Of a stretch of 64,000 nt of DNA, positions 55,005 through 64,000 are shown in pieces. This stretch comes from an uncultured Pelagibacteraceae bacterium (GTDB lineage: Bacteria > Pseudomonadota > Alphaproteobacteria > Pelagibacterales > Pelagibacteraceae), in assembly GCA_902636075.1 (NCBI GenBank), contig CACPQM010000006.1, forward strand, positions 1 through 64,000. Direction: 5' to 3'. The notes under the pieces are model-generated. The model searched no databases and had not been told where the DNA came from. It saw only the letters and a list, made by a program, of their open reading frames with translations. The translations under genes were made by a program, and so were the position numbers. The first letter of the stretch is position 1. Each line of letters opens with the position of its first letter.

Positions 55005-55703
55005 CTAAATTTTATATAGTAAAAACTCTTCTTCACCAGAGTTAAATAGAAAAATTTTTTTCCACTTGATCTCATTTAAAATTGCTGATGCTTTTTCACC
55101 CATACACATCAAATTGGTATCCATCCAACTGTCTAAAAGATCATATTTTTTAAGTAAATTTAATAAACTCTTGGCGCTATTTTCTGAGTAGACATAAATT
55201 ATATCAGGGATTGAGGCTTTTAATTGTGCTCTAAATTCCTCTTTTATTTCTTGAGTTGATGAAACTGTATAGTTAATCAATCTCTTTAAAGAATAACCTT
55301 CAGAAATGAGATCTTTATCTAACCTGCTCGAAACTATTTCACCACTTACGTAAAGAAGTGATCCATTTTTTGGGTCGAAGTTTTGTAATATTAATTCTTT
55401 TAAATTATTTACGTTTCCTTCTGCAGATATAATATTTTGAAAACCATTTAGCTTTGCAACTTTTTCTGTTGCAGAGCCAACACAATAACATTCAATTTTT
55501 TTATCAACTCTATTTAAATCTAAATTCTTAATCGCATTTGAACTTGTAAATATTACTCCCTTAAATTGTTTATAATCAGGTTCATCGTATTTAAGTGGTT
55601 CGACTTTTATCACAGGTAAATGAGAAACTTTATGTCCCAAAGAACTAAATCTTAATATTAATTCTTTACTATCTTCTAATGGTCTAGTTAATAAAATATG
55701 CAT
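55005..55703 (-). CDS. hemD: Uroporphyrinogen-III synthase
   Basis: MHILLTRPLEDSKELILRFSSLGHKVSHLPVIKVEPL; FTSSNAIK; adjacent to hemC. Confidence 0.88.
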   Translation of the reverse strand: MHILLTRPLEDSKELILRFSSLGHKVSHLPVIKVEPLKYDEPDYKQFKGVIFTSSNAIKNLDLNRVDKKIECYCVGSATEKVAKLNGFQNIISAEGNVNNLKELILQNFDPKNGSLLYVSGEIVSSRLDKDLISEGYSLKRLINYTVSSTQEIKEEFRAQLKASIPDIIYVYSENSAKSLLNLLKKYDLLDSWMDTNLMCMGEKASAILNEIKWKKIFLFNSGEEEFLLYKI

Positions 55704-55704
55704 T

Positions 55705-56616
55705 TTACCTTTTATAAGATCCCTTTGACTCTGATTTTAACTTTTCTCCAATCTTAATACTTAAATCTTCAATCATTTTTTTATCTTCACTTTCATCAAC
55801 AAAAAATCTTTGTTTGCCATCTACTGAAAAAAGTTCAGCTTTTATATTAACAAAATCTTTATCAATCCTTGCAAACACACCAACTGCTGTATCGCAGTCA
55901 CCCTCGAGTATTTTTAAGATTTTTCTTTCAGCATTTGCAATAATTCTGGACTGATCGTCATTAATTTTTTCCAAGATATTTATTATTTCTTGATCTTTTT
56001 CTCTACATTGTATGGCAATAATACCTTGTCCAGCACATGGTATTAGTTCTTCAGTATTAAATTCATGTGTAATTTTATTTGTCAAACCTAGAGCTTCAAT
56101 GCCAGCTTTAGAAAGTAAAATTGCATCGTAATCTCCCTTCTCTAATTTCTTTATCCTAGTATCCACATTTCCTCTTATTAATTTATAATTCATATCTGAT
56201 CTAATACTTTTTAATTGGTATTCTCTTCTGTAAGAAGAGGTGCCTATTATTGAATTAGGTTTAAGGTCTTGAAAATTTATATTGTTATTGCTAATAAAAA
56301 TTTCATTGGGCGAATTCCTTTTTAAATAAAAATTTGTTATTAGTCCCTCTGTTTCAATGGATGGCATATCTTTTAAAGCATGAACAGCTATATCAATATT
56401 ATTATTAATTAATTCTATTTCAATTTTTTTTGAAAATAATCCTTTTCCTCCAATGTTTGACAGCCTATCCTTTTGGTTTTCATCTCCACTTGTGACTATT
56501 TTTTTTGTTTCTATGTGGGTCGATGAAACTTTTTTAAGATCGTTAATCACTTTTTCCGTATAAATTTGAGCTAACTGACTTCCTCGAGTACCAATAATAA
56601 ATTTATCCCTTTTCAT
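55705..56616 (-). CDS. hemC: Hydroxymethylbilane synthase
   Basis: IIGTRGSQLAQIYTEKV; DIAVHALKDMPS; GTSSYRREYQL; GDCDTAVGVFA. Confidence 0.97.
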   Translation of the reverse strand: MKRDKFIIGTRGSQLAQIYTEKVINDLKKVSSTHIETKKIVTSGDENQKDRLSNIGGKGLFSKKIEIELINNNIDIAVHALKDMPSIETEGLITNFYLKRNSPNEIFISNNNINFQDLKPNSIIGTSSYRREYQLKSIRSDMNYKLIRGNVDTRIKKLEKGDYDAILLSKAGIEALGLTNKITHEFNTEELIPCAGQGIIAIQCREKDQEIINILEKINDDQSRIIANAERKILKILEGDCDTAVGVFARIDKDFVNIKAELFSVDGKQRFFVDESEDKKMIEDLSIKIGEKLKSESKGSYKR

Positions 56617-56670
56617 AATTCTTATTTTTATTACATTCTTATAGTTTAATTGTATTAATTATAAATATTT

Positions 56671-57744
56671 ATGAATGAAAAAAAAATAATCCTTGGAATT
56701 GAGACAAGTTGCGATGAAACAGCAGTATCAATCATCGAAGAAGATAAAAACGGTAAGATAAAAATATTATCTAATGTAGTTTCAAGTCAATTTGATATTC
56801 ATAAAGAATTTGGAGGTGTGGTTCCTGAGCTTGCAGCACGATCTCATGTTGAAAAAATTGATTTAATTGCAAAAAAAGCAATTAATGAAAGCGGTGTGAA
56901 TTTAAATGATGTTTCTGCAATTGCTTCAACATCTGGACCGGGCTTAATTGTTTGCCTTACTGTTGGTTTAAATTTTGCTAAAGCATTATCTGCAAGTCTA
57001 AATATACCTTTTATTGGTGTAAACCATCTTGAAGGGCATGCCTTAAGTCCAAAACTTAGTACAACCTTAGATTTCCCATATTTATTATTATTAATTTCAG
57101 GAGGACATACACAATATCTTAGTGTGAATGGACTTGGAAAATATAAAAGATTAGGAACAACAATTGATGATGCTTTAGGAGAAGCATTTGACAAAACTGC
57201 AAAACTCTTAGGTATAGAATTTCCAGGAGGACCAAAGTTAGAAGGTTTTGCAAAGCAGGGAGATGCAAATAAATTTAAACTTCCTAAGCCAATTATAAAT
57301 AAAGGGGGATGTAATTTATCATTTGCAGGTCTTAAAACTGCAATTTTAAGGATATCAAGCACTATAAAATCTAAACAAGAAAAGTATGATCTTGCAGCAT
57401 CTTTTCAAAAAACAATTGAAGAAATTTTAGAAGTAAAAACACAAATTGCGTTTGATGAGTTCAAAAAGACCAACAAAAAGAAAAATAAAACTTTTGTAAT
57501 CGCTGGAGGTGTTGCTGCCAACAAGGGTATTAGAAAAAAATTAATAAAAGTATGTAAGAGGAATGATTTTAGACCAATTTTCCCTGAACCAAAATTATGT
57601 GGGGATAATGCAGCTATGATTGCACTAGTTGGTCTTGAAAAGTATAAAATCAAAAAATTTGATAATTTAGATCTTCCTGCAAGTCCAAGACTACCACTTG
57701 ACGAAAAAGCAAAGTTTTTAAAGGGAGCGGGAGTTAGATTATAA
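56671..57744 (+). CDS. tsaD: tRNA N6-adenosine threonylcarbamoyltransferase
   Basis: LGIETSCDETAVSI; GVNHLEGHALSP; LLISGGHTQYL; VAGGVAANKGIR. Confidence 0.97.
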   Translation: MNEKKIILGIETSCDETAVSIIEEDKNGKIKILSNVVSSQFDIHKEFGGVVPELAARSHVEKIDLIAKKAINESGVNLNDVSAIASTSGPGLIVCLTVGLNFAKALSASLNIPFIGVNHLEGHALSPKLSTTLDFPYLLLLISGGHTQYLSVNGLGKYKRLGTTIDDALGEAFDKTAKLLGIEFPGGPKLEGFAKQGDANKFKLPKPIINKGGCNLSFAGLKTAILRISSTIKSKQEKYDLAASFQKTIEEILEVKTQIAFDEFKKTNKKKNKTFVIAGGVAANKGIRKKLIKVCKRNDFRPIFPEPKLCGDNAAMIALVGLEKYKIKKFDNLDLPASPRLPLDEKAKFLKGAGVRL

Positions 57745-57861
57745 ATGTCGAAAAGATATAGTGGTAAATCATTTAAGGATGCTAGCGTAATGAAACAAGC
57801 TAAACTTTCTTTAAAGGAAAAAAGAAAACTTAAAAAGGAAAAGAAAAAGAAAAAAAATTAA
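57745..57861 (+). CDS. Small lysine-rich protein (38 aa), hypothetical
   Basis: Direct translation MSKRYSGKSFKDASVMKQAKLSLKEKRKLKKEKKKKKN*. ATG directly abuts the tsaD stop; its stop directly abuts the next ATG. Confidence 0.6.
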   Translation: MSKRYSGKSFKDASVMKQAKLSLKEKRKLKKEKKKKKN

Positions 57862-58278
57862 ATGCAATATTGGTTAATGAAATCAGAGCCAGATGTATGG
57901 TCAATTGATCAACAAATTAAAGCTGGAGAAAAAGGAGCAGACTGGGATGGTGTAAGAAATTATCAAGCAGCAAATAACTTAAAAAAAATGCAAAAAGGAG
58001 ATCTTTGTTTTTTTTATCATTCTAATATTGGAAAAGAGATAGTTGGTATAGTCGAAGTTATTAAAACAGCATTCATTGATCCAACGGATAAGGAAAAAAG
58101 GTTTGTTGCAGTTAAAGTTAGATTTAAAAGTAAACTTCAAAATCCTGTAACACTTGAAAACATCAAAAAAACTAAGGCTTTAGAGAACTTATCTCTAATT
58201 AGGCAAAGTAGACTATCTGTCATGCCTATTGACACTAAAAGCTGGAAAATAATTTTGAAGATGGGTAAAATTAACTAA
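57862..58278 (+). CDS. EVE domain-containing protein
   Basis: MQYWLMKSEPDVWSIDQQIKAGEKGADWDGVRNYQAANNLKKMQKGDLCFFYHSN. Confidence 0.94.
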   Translation: MQYWLMKSEPDVWSIDQQIKAGEKGADWDGVRNYQAANNLKKMQKGDLCFFYHSNIGKEIVGIVEVIKTAFIDPTDKEKRFVAVKVRFKSKLQNPVTLENIKKTKALENLSLIRQSRLSVMPIDTKSWKIILKMGKIN

Positions 58279-58287
58279 AAAAAATTC

Positions 58288-60273
58288 ATGCCTAAGAAAA
58301 AAAAAGTTAGAAAAAAAGTAATCTCTAAAAAACCCAAAGAGACAGTTTATAAAACAAAGAAAGAATGGATAAGTAAAGCTACCGTTAATAAATCTCAATA
58401 TATAAAGAAATATAACGAGTCGATTAAAGACAATGATGGATTTTGGAAAAAAGAAGGAAAAAGAATTAATTGGATTAAGCCTTATAAAAAAATTAAAGAT
58501 GTTAAATATAGTAAAGATGATGTTCATATCAAATGGTTCTATGATGGTACTTTAAATGCCTCAGCGAATTGCATTGATAGGCATCTTAAAAAAAATGCTA
58601 ATAAGACTGCAATTATATGGGTAGGAGACGATCCTAAAGTTCAAAAAAAAATTACATATAAAGAACTTCATAAAGAGGTTTCAAAAGCAGCAAATGGATT
58701 AAAAAATCTGGGAGTTCAAAAAGGTGACAGAGTAACAATTTATCTCACCATGATACCAGAACTTGCCTACACAATGCTTGCGTGTGCTAGAATAGGTGCA
58801 GTTCACTCCATAATATTTGGAGGTTTTTCACCAGATAGTATTTCAGGTAGAATAAATGACTGCGAATCTGATTATGTGATAACAGCAGATGAAGGTGTGA
58901 GAGGTGGCAAAACAATTCCCTTAAAAACTATTACAGATGAAGCTTTGCAAAGCTGTCCAAATGTAAAAAAATGTATCGTAGTAAAGAGAACAGGTACCAA
59001 AAAGATCGATTGGTACAATGATCGTGATGTTTGGTATCACAAAATGACAAGTAAAGTGTCAACAAAATGTGAGCCTGAAGAAATGAATGCTGAAGATCCG
59101 TTATTTATTCTTTACACATCTGGCTCAACTGGGAAACCAAAAGGTGTACTACATACTACTGGCGGATACATGGTTTATGCATCAATGACTCACCAATATA
59201 TTTTTAATTATAAGCCTAAAGATATTTATTGGTGCACAGCCGATATAGGCTGGGTTACGGGACATAGTTATATTATTTATGGTCCACTTGCTAACGGTGC
59301 AACTACAATTATGTTTGAAGGAATACCTACTTATCCAGATACATCGAGATGGTGGCAAATAGTTGATAAATATAAAGTGAATATTTTTTATACAGCTCCA
59401 ACAGCAATCAGAGCTTTAATGAGGGAAGGAGATAAACCTGTAAAGAAAACATCTAGAAAAACTTTAAAACTTTTAGGTACTGTTGGTGAACCAATTAACC
59501 CTGAAGCTTGGGAATGGTATTACAAAACTGTTGGCGATAGCAGATGCCCGATCGTTGATACTTGGTGGCAAACAGAAACTGGTGGGATTTTGATCAGTCC
59601 TCAAACTGGAGCGATTGATTTAAAACCTGGTTCTGCAACAAAACCATTTTATGGGATTAAACCAGAGATCCTAGATAAAGATGGCAAGGTATTAAAAGGA
59701 GAAGCACAAGGTAGACTTTGTATTTCACAATCATGGCCTGGACAAATGAGAAGTGTCTATGGAGATCATCAAAGATTTATAGATACTTATTTTTCACAAT
59801 TTGATGGGAAATATTTTACAGGCGATGGCTGCAGAAGAGATAAGGACGGCTATTATTGGATTACAGGAAGAGTAGATGATGTAATTATTGTTTCTGGTCA
59901 TAATTTAGGTACTGCAGAAATTGAAAGTGCGTTTGTAGCTCATCCAAAAGTGGCTGAAGCAGCAGTAGTTGGTTACCCACACGACATAAAAGGAAATGGG
60001 CTATACTGTTATGTAACTTTAAACGCTGGAGAAAAAAGTACTCTTGATTTAGAGAGAGATTTAAAGCTTTGGGTTAGGAAACAAATTGGTCCAATAGCAA
60101 CTCCAGACTTAATTCAATTTGCTCCCGGACTTCCAAAAACAAGATCAGGTAAAATAATGAGAAGAATTCTTAGAAAAATCGCTGCCAATGAACATGGTCA
60201 ATTAGGTGATACAACCACTTTAGCTGATCCTTCGGTTGTTGAAAGCTTGGTAGATAATAGAAAAAATATCTAG
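58288..60273 (+). CDS. acs: Acetyl-CoA synthetase, with Lys-rich N-terminal extension
   Basis: [61 protein letters not shown]. Confidence 0.96.
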   Translation: MPKKKKVRKKVISKKPKETVYKTKKEWISKATVNKSQYIKKYNESIKDNDGFWKKEGKRINWIKPYKKIKDVKYSKDDVHIKWFYDGTLNASANCIDRHLKKNANKTAIIWVGDDPKVQKKITYKELHKEVSKAANGLKNLGVQKGDRVTIYLTMIPELAYTMLACARIGAVHSIIFGGFSPDSISGRINDCESDYVITADEGVRGGKTIPLKTITDEALQSCPNVKKCIVVKRTGTKKIDWYNDRDVWYHKMTSKVSTKCEPEEMNAEDPLFILYTSGSTGKPKGVLHTTGGYMVYASMTHQYIFNYKPKDIYWCTADIGWVTGHSYIIYGPLANGATTIMFEGIPTYPDTSRWWQIVDKYKVNIFYTAPTAIRALMREGDKPVKKTSRKTLKLLGTVGEPINPEAWEWYYKTVGDSRCPIVDTWWQTETGGILISPQTGAIDLKPGSATKPFYGIKPEILDKDGKVLKGEAQGRLCISQSWPGQMRSVYGDHQRFIDTYFSQFDGKYFTGDGCRRDKDGYYWITGRVDDVIIVSGHNLGTAEIESAFVAHPKVAEAAVVGYPHDIKGNGLYCYVTLNAGEKSTLDLERDLKLWVRKQIGPIATPDLIQFAPGLPKTRSGKIMRRILRKIAANEHGQLGDTTTLADPSVVESLVDNRKNI

Positions 60274-60896
60274 ATCTTAATTAGTTTAGAAAACTCTTCT
60301 TTAATATTATCCCATTTTAAAATCATAGAATTAAGCACTATCTTTCTATCTATAGATTTTAGTTCAGTAGCTACTGGAGCCCAATTATACAATGCAAGAG
60401 CACTTTCATTAAATGGCCAAGACTTATAATAGTCATCCCATTTAATTTGATCTAATCTTTTCTGAAAACTAGCCTTTGCTTCATCAACAATTTCCTTAGG
60501 CATGCCATTCTCTAATTCTTTATCCAAAATGTTATTATAAATTTCAGAGGCTTTATTAGTTTCTCTGAAATTATAAAAAACGTTTAAATACGAAACAGTG
60601 TAAAAAGATAAATCTTGAAGTGAAATTGCATATATGTTCCATTTGGCTGTGTTAATTGATTTTAAAAATTTTTCATCATCAAAATGAAGAACCCATTTAG
60701 TGCCCATTCTAGTTTTTAAATAATTATATAAAGTAACTTGTGATACCCATGCTGATTTTTGCTGAATAAATTCTTTCAAATCATCAACATTTTTTATTTT
60801 TTTCTTTGGCAAAATACCTTTGAACATTGCAACTAAATAAACTTTGAAATCTTCAAGTTTTATATCTTTTAAGTTGAATCTGTATTTAAGGGCCAT
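60270..60896 (-). CDS. Conserved hypothetical protein
   Basis: 208-aa intact ORF with no family recognised ([34 protein letters not shown]...). Confidence 0.75.
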   Translation of the reverse strand: MALKYRFNLKDIKLEDFKVYLVAMFKGILPKKKIKNVDDLKEFIQQKSAWVSQVTLYNYLKTRMGTKWVLHFDDEKFLKSINTAKWNIYAISLQDLSFYTVSYLNVFYNFRETNKASEIYNNILDKELENGMPKEIVDEAKASFQKRLDQIKWDDYYKSWPFNESALALYNWAPVATELKSIDRKIVLNSMILKWDNIKEEFSKLIKI

Positions 60897-61016
60897 TTAT
60901 CTACTTAATATGTTGATGTATAATGTAAAAATGACACAATATCGAGTGTTTTTAGGGGTTTAAATAAATTTGATTATCGGTATGGTTCTTTCTTTAACCT
61001 ATAGGAGAGAGAAAAA

Positions 61017-61283
61017 ATGTCAAAACAAGAACAACACTGGGAAAAAACCAGGAACTTGCTCTTTATTACATTAGCAATTTGGTTTGTTTTCTCAATTGGC
61101 ATCTTTCTTTTCGGAGCCGAAATGCAAGAATCAAGCATTAGACCATTTGGATATCCTTTAACGTATTGGTTTACATGTCAGGGATCGCTTGCAATCTTCG
61201 TCATTCTAATTTTCTGGTTTGCCGGTCGACAAGAGAAAATAGATGATGAATTCGGATTTACTGAAAGAGAGGGTGATCAATGA
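61017..61283 (+). CDS. DUF4212-like small subunit of a sodium/solute symporter
   Basis: EQHWEKTRNLLFITLAIWFVFSIGIFLFG; FGYPLTYWFTCQGSLAIFVILIFWFAGRQEKID; overlaps the SSS gene by 4 bp; RBS aggagag upstream. Confidence 0.9.
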   Translation: MSKQEQHWEKTRNLLFITLAIWFVFSIGIFLFGAEMQESSIRPFGYPLTYWFTCQGSLAIFVILIFWFAGRQEKIDDEFGFTEREGDQ

Positions 61284-63094
61284 TAAAAGGTAAATTTATA
61301 GATAACTTACCTAAAGTCTATGGGATATATACTGGAGGTTTTTTAGTATTTATCATCATAATGGCAATAGCTGAACAAGCTGGAATGACAGCAAAGATGA
61401 TTGGTATCTTTTTCGTATCATTTACAGTTTTGATTTATGCTTTAATTGGTTGGTTATCTAGAACACTTCAAACAGATGCTTATTACGTAGCTGGAAGGCA
61501 AGTACCTACCGTATTTAATGGAATGGCAACTGCAGCAGACTGGATGTCTGGTGCATCTTTTGTAGCCATGGCAGGTGGTATTTATTTTAAAGGCTATGGT
61601 TATATGGCACTGCTTGTTGGATGGACTGGTGGATATGTACTAGTTGCATCTTTGTTAGCACCATATCTTAGAAAATTTGGATGTTATACTGTACCAGATT
61701 TTATAGGAACTCGTTATGGTGGTAATCTAGCAAGATTTAGTGCTGTTATAGTCTTAACTGTTGCATCATTCACTTACGTGACTGCTCAAATTAACGCTAC
61801 AGGTACAATTGCATCTGTTGCTTTAGATATTCCATTTGAAATTGCAGTTTACGTTGGACTAGCTAGTATTTTGATGTGCTCAATGCTTGGTGGAATGAGA
61901 GCGGTAACTTGGACACAAGTAGCTCAATATATTGTATTAATTATTGCTTATTTACTTCCAGTATTCTGGATAAGTAACAATATTGGTGCAGGTTTCTTCC
62001 CACACTTCATGTTAGCTGACGAAGTAGCAAGAATTGCAGAACTTGAAGGTCAATTTGGATTTGTTAAAAACTCAGCTGCGGATTTAGCTACAGTTCCAAA
62101 AGGATTGTCTGCAATTACTAAAGCGCACTCATCAGTTAATGCAACACCTTGGGCATTTATTTCATTAGCAGTTTGTATGATGGCTGGAACAGCGTCATTA
62201 CCTCACGTTATGATGAGATACTTTACTACTCCAAGTGTAAGAACAGCTAGAAGATCAGTAGGTTGGTCGTTATTCTTTATATTCCTACTTTACTCTTCAG
62301 CTCCAATGTTAGCTACTCTATCAAAAATTTCTTTGATGGATCCTAACTTGGCTACTGGGATTATCGGTAAATCAATAACTGAAGTTCAAGCTCTTGACTG
62401 GTATCAAAACTGGAACCAAGCGAAGTTAATGTTTGTAAGTGACTTTAATGGCAATGGAACTCTAGAACTTAATGAGTTCTTTATGAAAGGTAGCGCTGTT
62501 GTGTTAGCAACACCTGAAATTGCTGGATTACCATATGTAATATCTGGACTAGTTGCTGCTGGAGGTATGGCTGCTGCCATGTCAACTGCGGATGGATTAG
62601 TTTTAGCTATTTCAAATGCGTTATCACATGATGTTTACTACAAAATCATTAATCCAAAAGCTGAAACTGCAAAAAGATTAATTGTTGCAAGGGTATTACT
62701 TGTATTGATTGGTTTTGCGGGAGCTACAATTGCTGCACTAGAGATACAAGGTATTTTAGGTTCGGTAATTTGGGCTTTTGACTTTGCAATGTCTGGACTA
62801 TTCTTCCCACTTGTACTTGGTGTATGGTGGAAGAGAGCTAATGCACCAGGAGCTGTTGCAGGAATGCTATTAGGACTGATCTCAGGAACTGCGTATCTAG
62901 TTTGGGTACGAAGTGGTGGATCTGGGTTCTTAGGCATAACTCAACTTACTTTTGGTATAGTTGGAGCAGCTGTAAGTTTAGTTTCTATGATTGTTGTCAG
63001 CTTAATAACTGCAGCACCGGACGCAGCTACTCAGAAGATGGTCGATGATGTACGTGTACCAAGTGGTAAAACCATACTTGGTAAACAACATTAA
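61280..63094 (+). CDS. Sodium:solute symporter (ActP-like, VC_2705 type)
   Basis: YYVAGRQVPTVFNGMATAADWMSGASFVAMAGGIYFKGYGYMALLVGWTGGY; ATPEIAGLPYVISGLVAAGGMAAAMSTADGLVLAISNALSHDVYYK. Confidence 0.93.
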   Translation: MIKGKFIDNLPKVYGIYTGGFLVFIIIMAIAEQAGMTAKMIGIFFVSFTVLIYALIGWLSRTLQTDAYYVAGRQVPTVFNGMATAADWMSGASFVAMAGGIYFKGYGYMALLVGWTGGYVLVASLLAPYLRKFGCYTVPDFIGTRYGGNLARFSAVIVLTVASFTYVTAQINATGTIASVALDIPFEIAVYVGLASILMCSMLGGMRAVTWTQVAQYIVLIIAYLLPVFWISNNIGAGFFPHFMLADEVARIAELEGQFGFVKNSAADLATVPKGLSAITKAHSSVNATPWAFISLAVCMMAGTASLPHVMMRYFTTPSVRTARRSVGWSLFFIFLLYSSAPMLATLSKISLMDPNLATGIIGKSITEVQALDWYQNWNQAKLMFVSDFNGNGTLELNEFFMKGSAVVLATPEIAGLPYVISGLVAAGGMAAAMSTADGLVLAISNALSHDVYYKIINPKAETAKRLIVARVLLVLIGFAGATIAALEIQGILGSVIWAFDFAMSGLFFPLVLGVWWKRANAPGAVAGMLLGLISGTAYLVWVRSGGSGFLGITQLTFGIVGAAVSLVSMIVVSLITAAPDAATQKMVDDVRVPSGKTILGKQH

Positions 63095-63110
63095 TTAAAA
63101 TATATTATTT

Positions 63111-63133
63111 TAGGGGCGAAAATTTCGCCCCTA
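63111..63133. terminator. GC-rich perfect hairpin after the symporter gene (terminator or 3' stabiliser; no clear U-tract)
   Basis: TAGGGGCGAAAATTTCGCCCCTA; 11-bp perfect inverted repeat. Confidence 0.65.
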
Positions 63134-63146
63134 GATAAGATCGAAA

Positions 63147-63497
63147 ATGTCAGCAAACTTTCATCCCTTAGTTTATATAATTGATTATATCCTTGGAGTT
63201 ATAATGTGGACTCTAATTGGACGAGTTGCGATGAATATTTTTCAGAAGGAAGATTCACAATTTTTCTTTATGAAAGTATTTGTGAAACTAACAAACCCAC
63301 TTATAAAAATATTTAAACCAATTACCCCAAATTTTATTATAGGACCTTTAGTACCACTTTATGTAGCTTGGTTCTTTTACATGGGTCGTTTCTATTTAAT
63401 GCCTTATTTACTTGGTTATTCAGTTATGGGTATGCTTTCATTCCCTCTTGAGAGTGAAATTGCAAGAGAAATATATAGAATATTTAGCAAAAACTAA
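63147..63497 (+). CDS. YggT-like integral membrane protein, hypothetical
   Basis: VKLTNPLIKIFKPITPNFIIGPLVPLYVAWFF resembles the YggT repeat (LTxPxLxxxRxxIP). Confidence 0.65.
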   Translation: MSANFHPLVYIIDYILGVIMWTLIGRVAMNIFQKEDSQFFFMKVFVKLTNPLIKIFKPITPNFIIGPLVPLYVAWFFYMGRFYLMPYLLGYSVMGMLSFPLESEIAREIYRIFSKN

Positions 63498-63540
63498 TTC
63501 AAATAGAACAAAAAATTGATACTAATATTTTTAGTATCAA

Positions 63541-64000
63541 ATGAAAAAAATTCAAATTTCTCCATCTATATTATCCGCTGATTTCAGCCAACTTGGTAGT
63601 GAAATTAAGAAGCTAGAAGAAGGTGGAGCTGACTTAATTCATGTTGACGTAATGGACGGCCACTTTGTTCCAAATTTAACAATAGGACCACCAGTAATAA
63701 AAAACTTAAGAAAATATACTAAGCTTCCGTTTGATGTACACTTAATGATTTCTCCAGTACATGATTTCATTGAAAATTATGCAAATGCTGGTGCCGATAT
63801 AATAACTATTCATCCTGAAGCCACTGAAAACTTAAAAGAATCTATAAGTTTAATAAAAAAATTTGGCAAAAAAGTTGGTGTATCTTTAAATCCAAAAACT
63901 GAAATAAAAACTTTAATTGATGAAATAGACAATATTGATTTAGTTCTTGTTATGAGTGTTAACCCTGGTTTTGGAGGACAAAAATTTATGCCTGAAGTAT
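63541..64000 (+). CDS. rpe: Ribulose-phosphate 3-epimerase (partial, continues off the window)
   Basis: MKKIQISPSILSADFSQLGSEIKKLEEGGADLIHVDVMDGHFVPNLTIGPPVIK. Confidence 0.96.
   Translation, partial: MKKIQISPSILSADFSQLGSEIKKLEEGGADLIHVDVMDGHFVPNLTIGPPVIKNLRKYTKLPFDVHLMISPVHDFIENYANAGADIITIHPEATENLKESISLIKKFGKKVGVSLNPKTEIKTLIDEIDNIDLVLVMSVNPGFGGQKFMPEV

Noticed and set aside
58291-58308. PKKKKV in the Acs N-terminus resembling the SV40 nuclear localisation signal
   Set aside because: Meaningless in a free-living bacterium; a by-product of Lys-rich, AAA-rich coding.
60900-61016. Possible riboswitch upstream of the DUF4212/SSS pair
   Set aside because: The spacer is AT-rich with no convincing helices; only a normal RBS (aggagag) and a weak TATAAT are visible.

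Overview
This window looks like a compact, AT-rich alphaproteobacterial chromosome segment of the SAR11 / Candidatus Pelagibacter type. Genes are near-contiguous with many stop/start overlaps, and no rRNA, tRNA, CRISPR, phage or transposon genes were seen. Left to right it carries: TCA genes (sucA partial, sucD, sucC, mdh, mmsA-like, sdhBADC); asd; a DMSP-demethylation cluster (dmdA with adjacent dmdB-like and dmdC-like genes); leuBDC; rplS-trmD-rpsP-ffh; dapF-ftsY; an MFS/ggt/acyl-CoA-ligase/ketopantoate-reductase group; a TRAP transporter with a 2-hydroxyacid oxidation cluster that includes two tandem FMN dehydrogenases; a PagL-like gene; cytochrome c maturation genes ccmHGFEDC; hspQ; ispZ; argG; an unusual photolyase-like gene; folD; mscS; hemDC; tsaD; an EVE-domain gene; acs; a DUF4212/SSS symporter pair; and rpe (partial). 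The most notable observations are: (1) a GC-rich structured leader upstream of ffh with mutually exclusive helices, matching in position the SAR11 ffh motif described from Pelagibacter intergenic regions; (2) a small unannotated gene at about 51.5 kb whose two frames join exactly at a dnaX-type A_AAA_AAG slippery heptamer; (3) an unexplained GC-enriched intergenic element upstream of the ccm operon with an 8-bp inverted repeat and tiny ORFs; (4) a photolyase-like protein that starts directly with the FAD-binding domain and has its extra domain at the C-terminus; (5) related Glu/Ala/Pro/Lys-rich repeat tails on two ribosomal proteins of the same operon; (6) a 38-codon Lys-rich ORF fitted exactly between tsaD and the EVE gene; and (7) an enlarged TRAP permease with a long coiled-coil tail. 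All assignments come from reading the sequence and translations; no database search was run.
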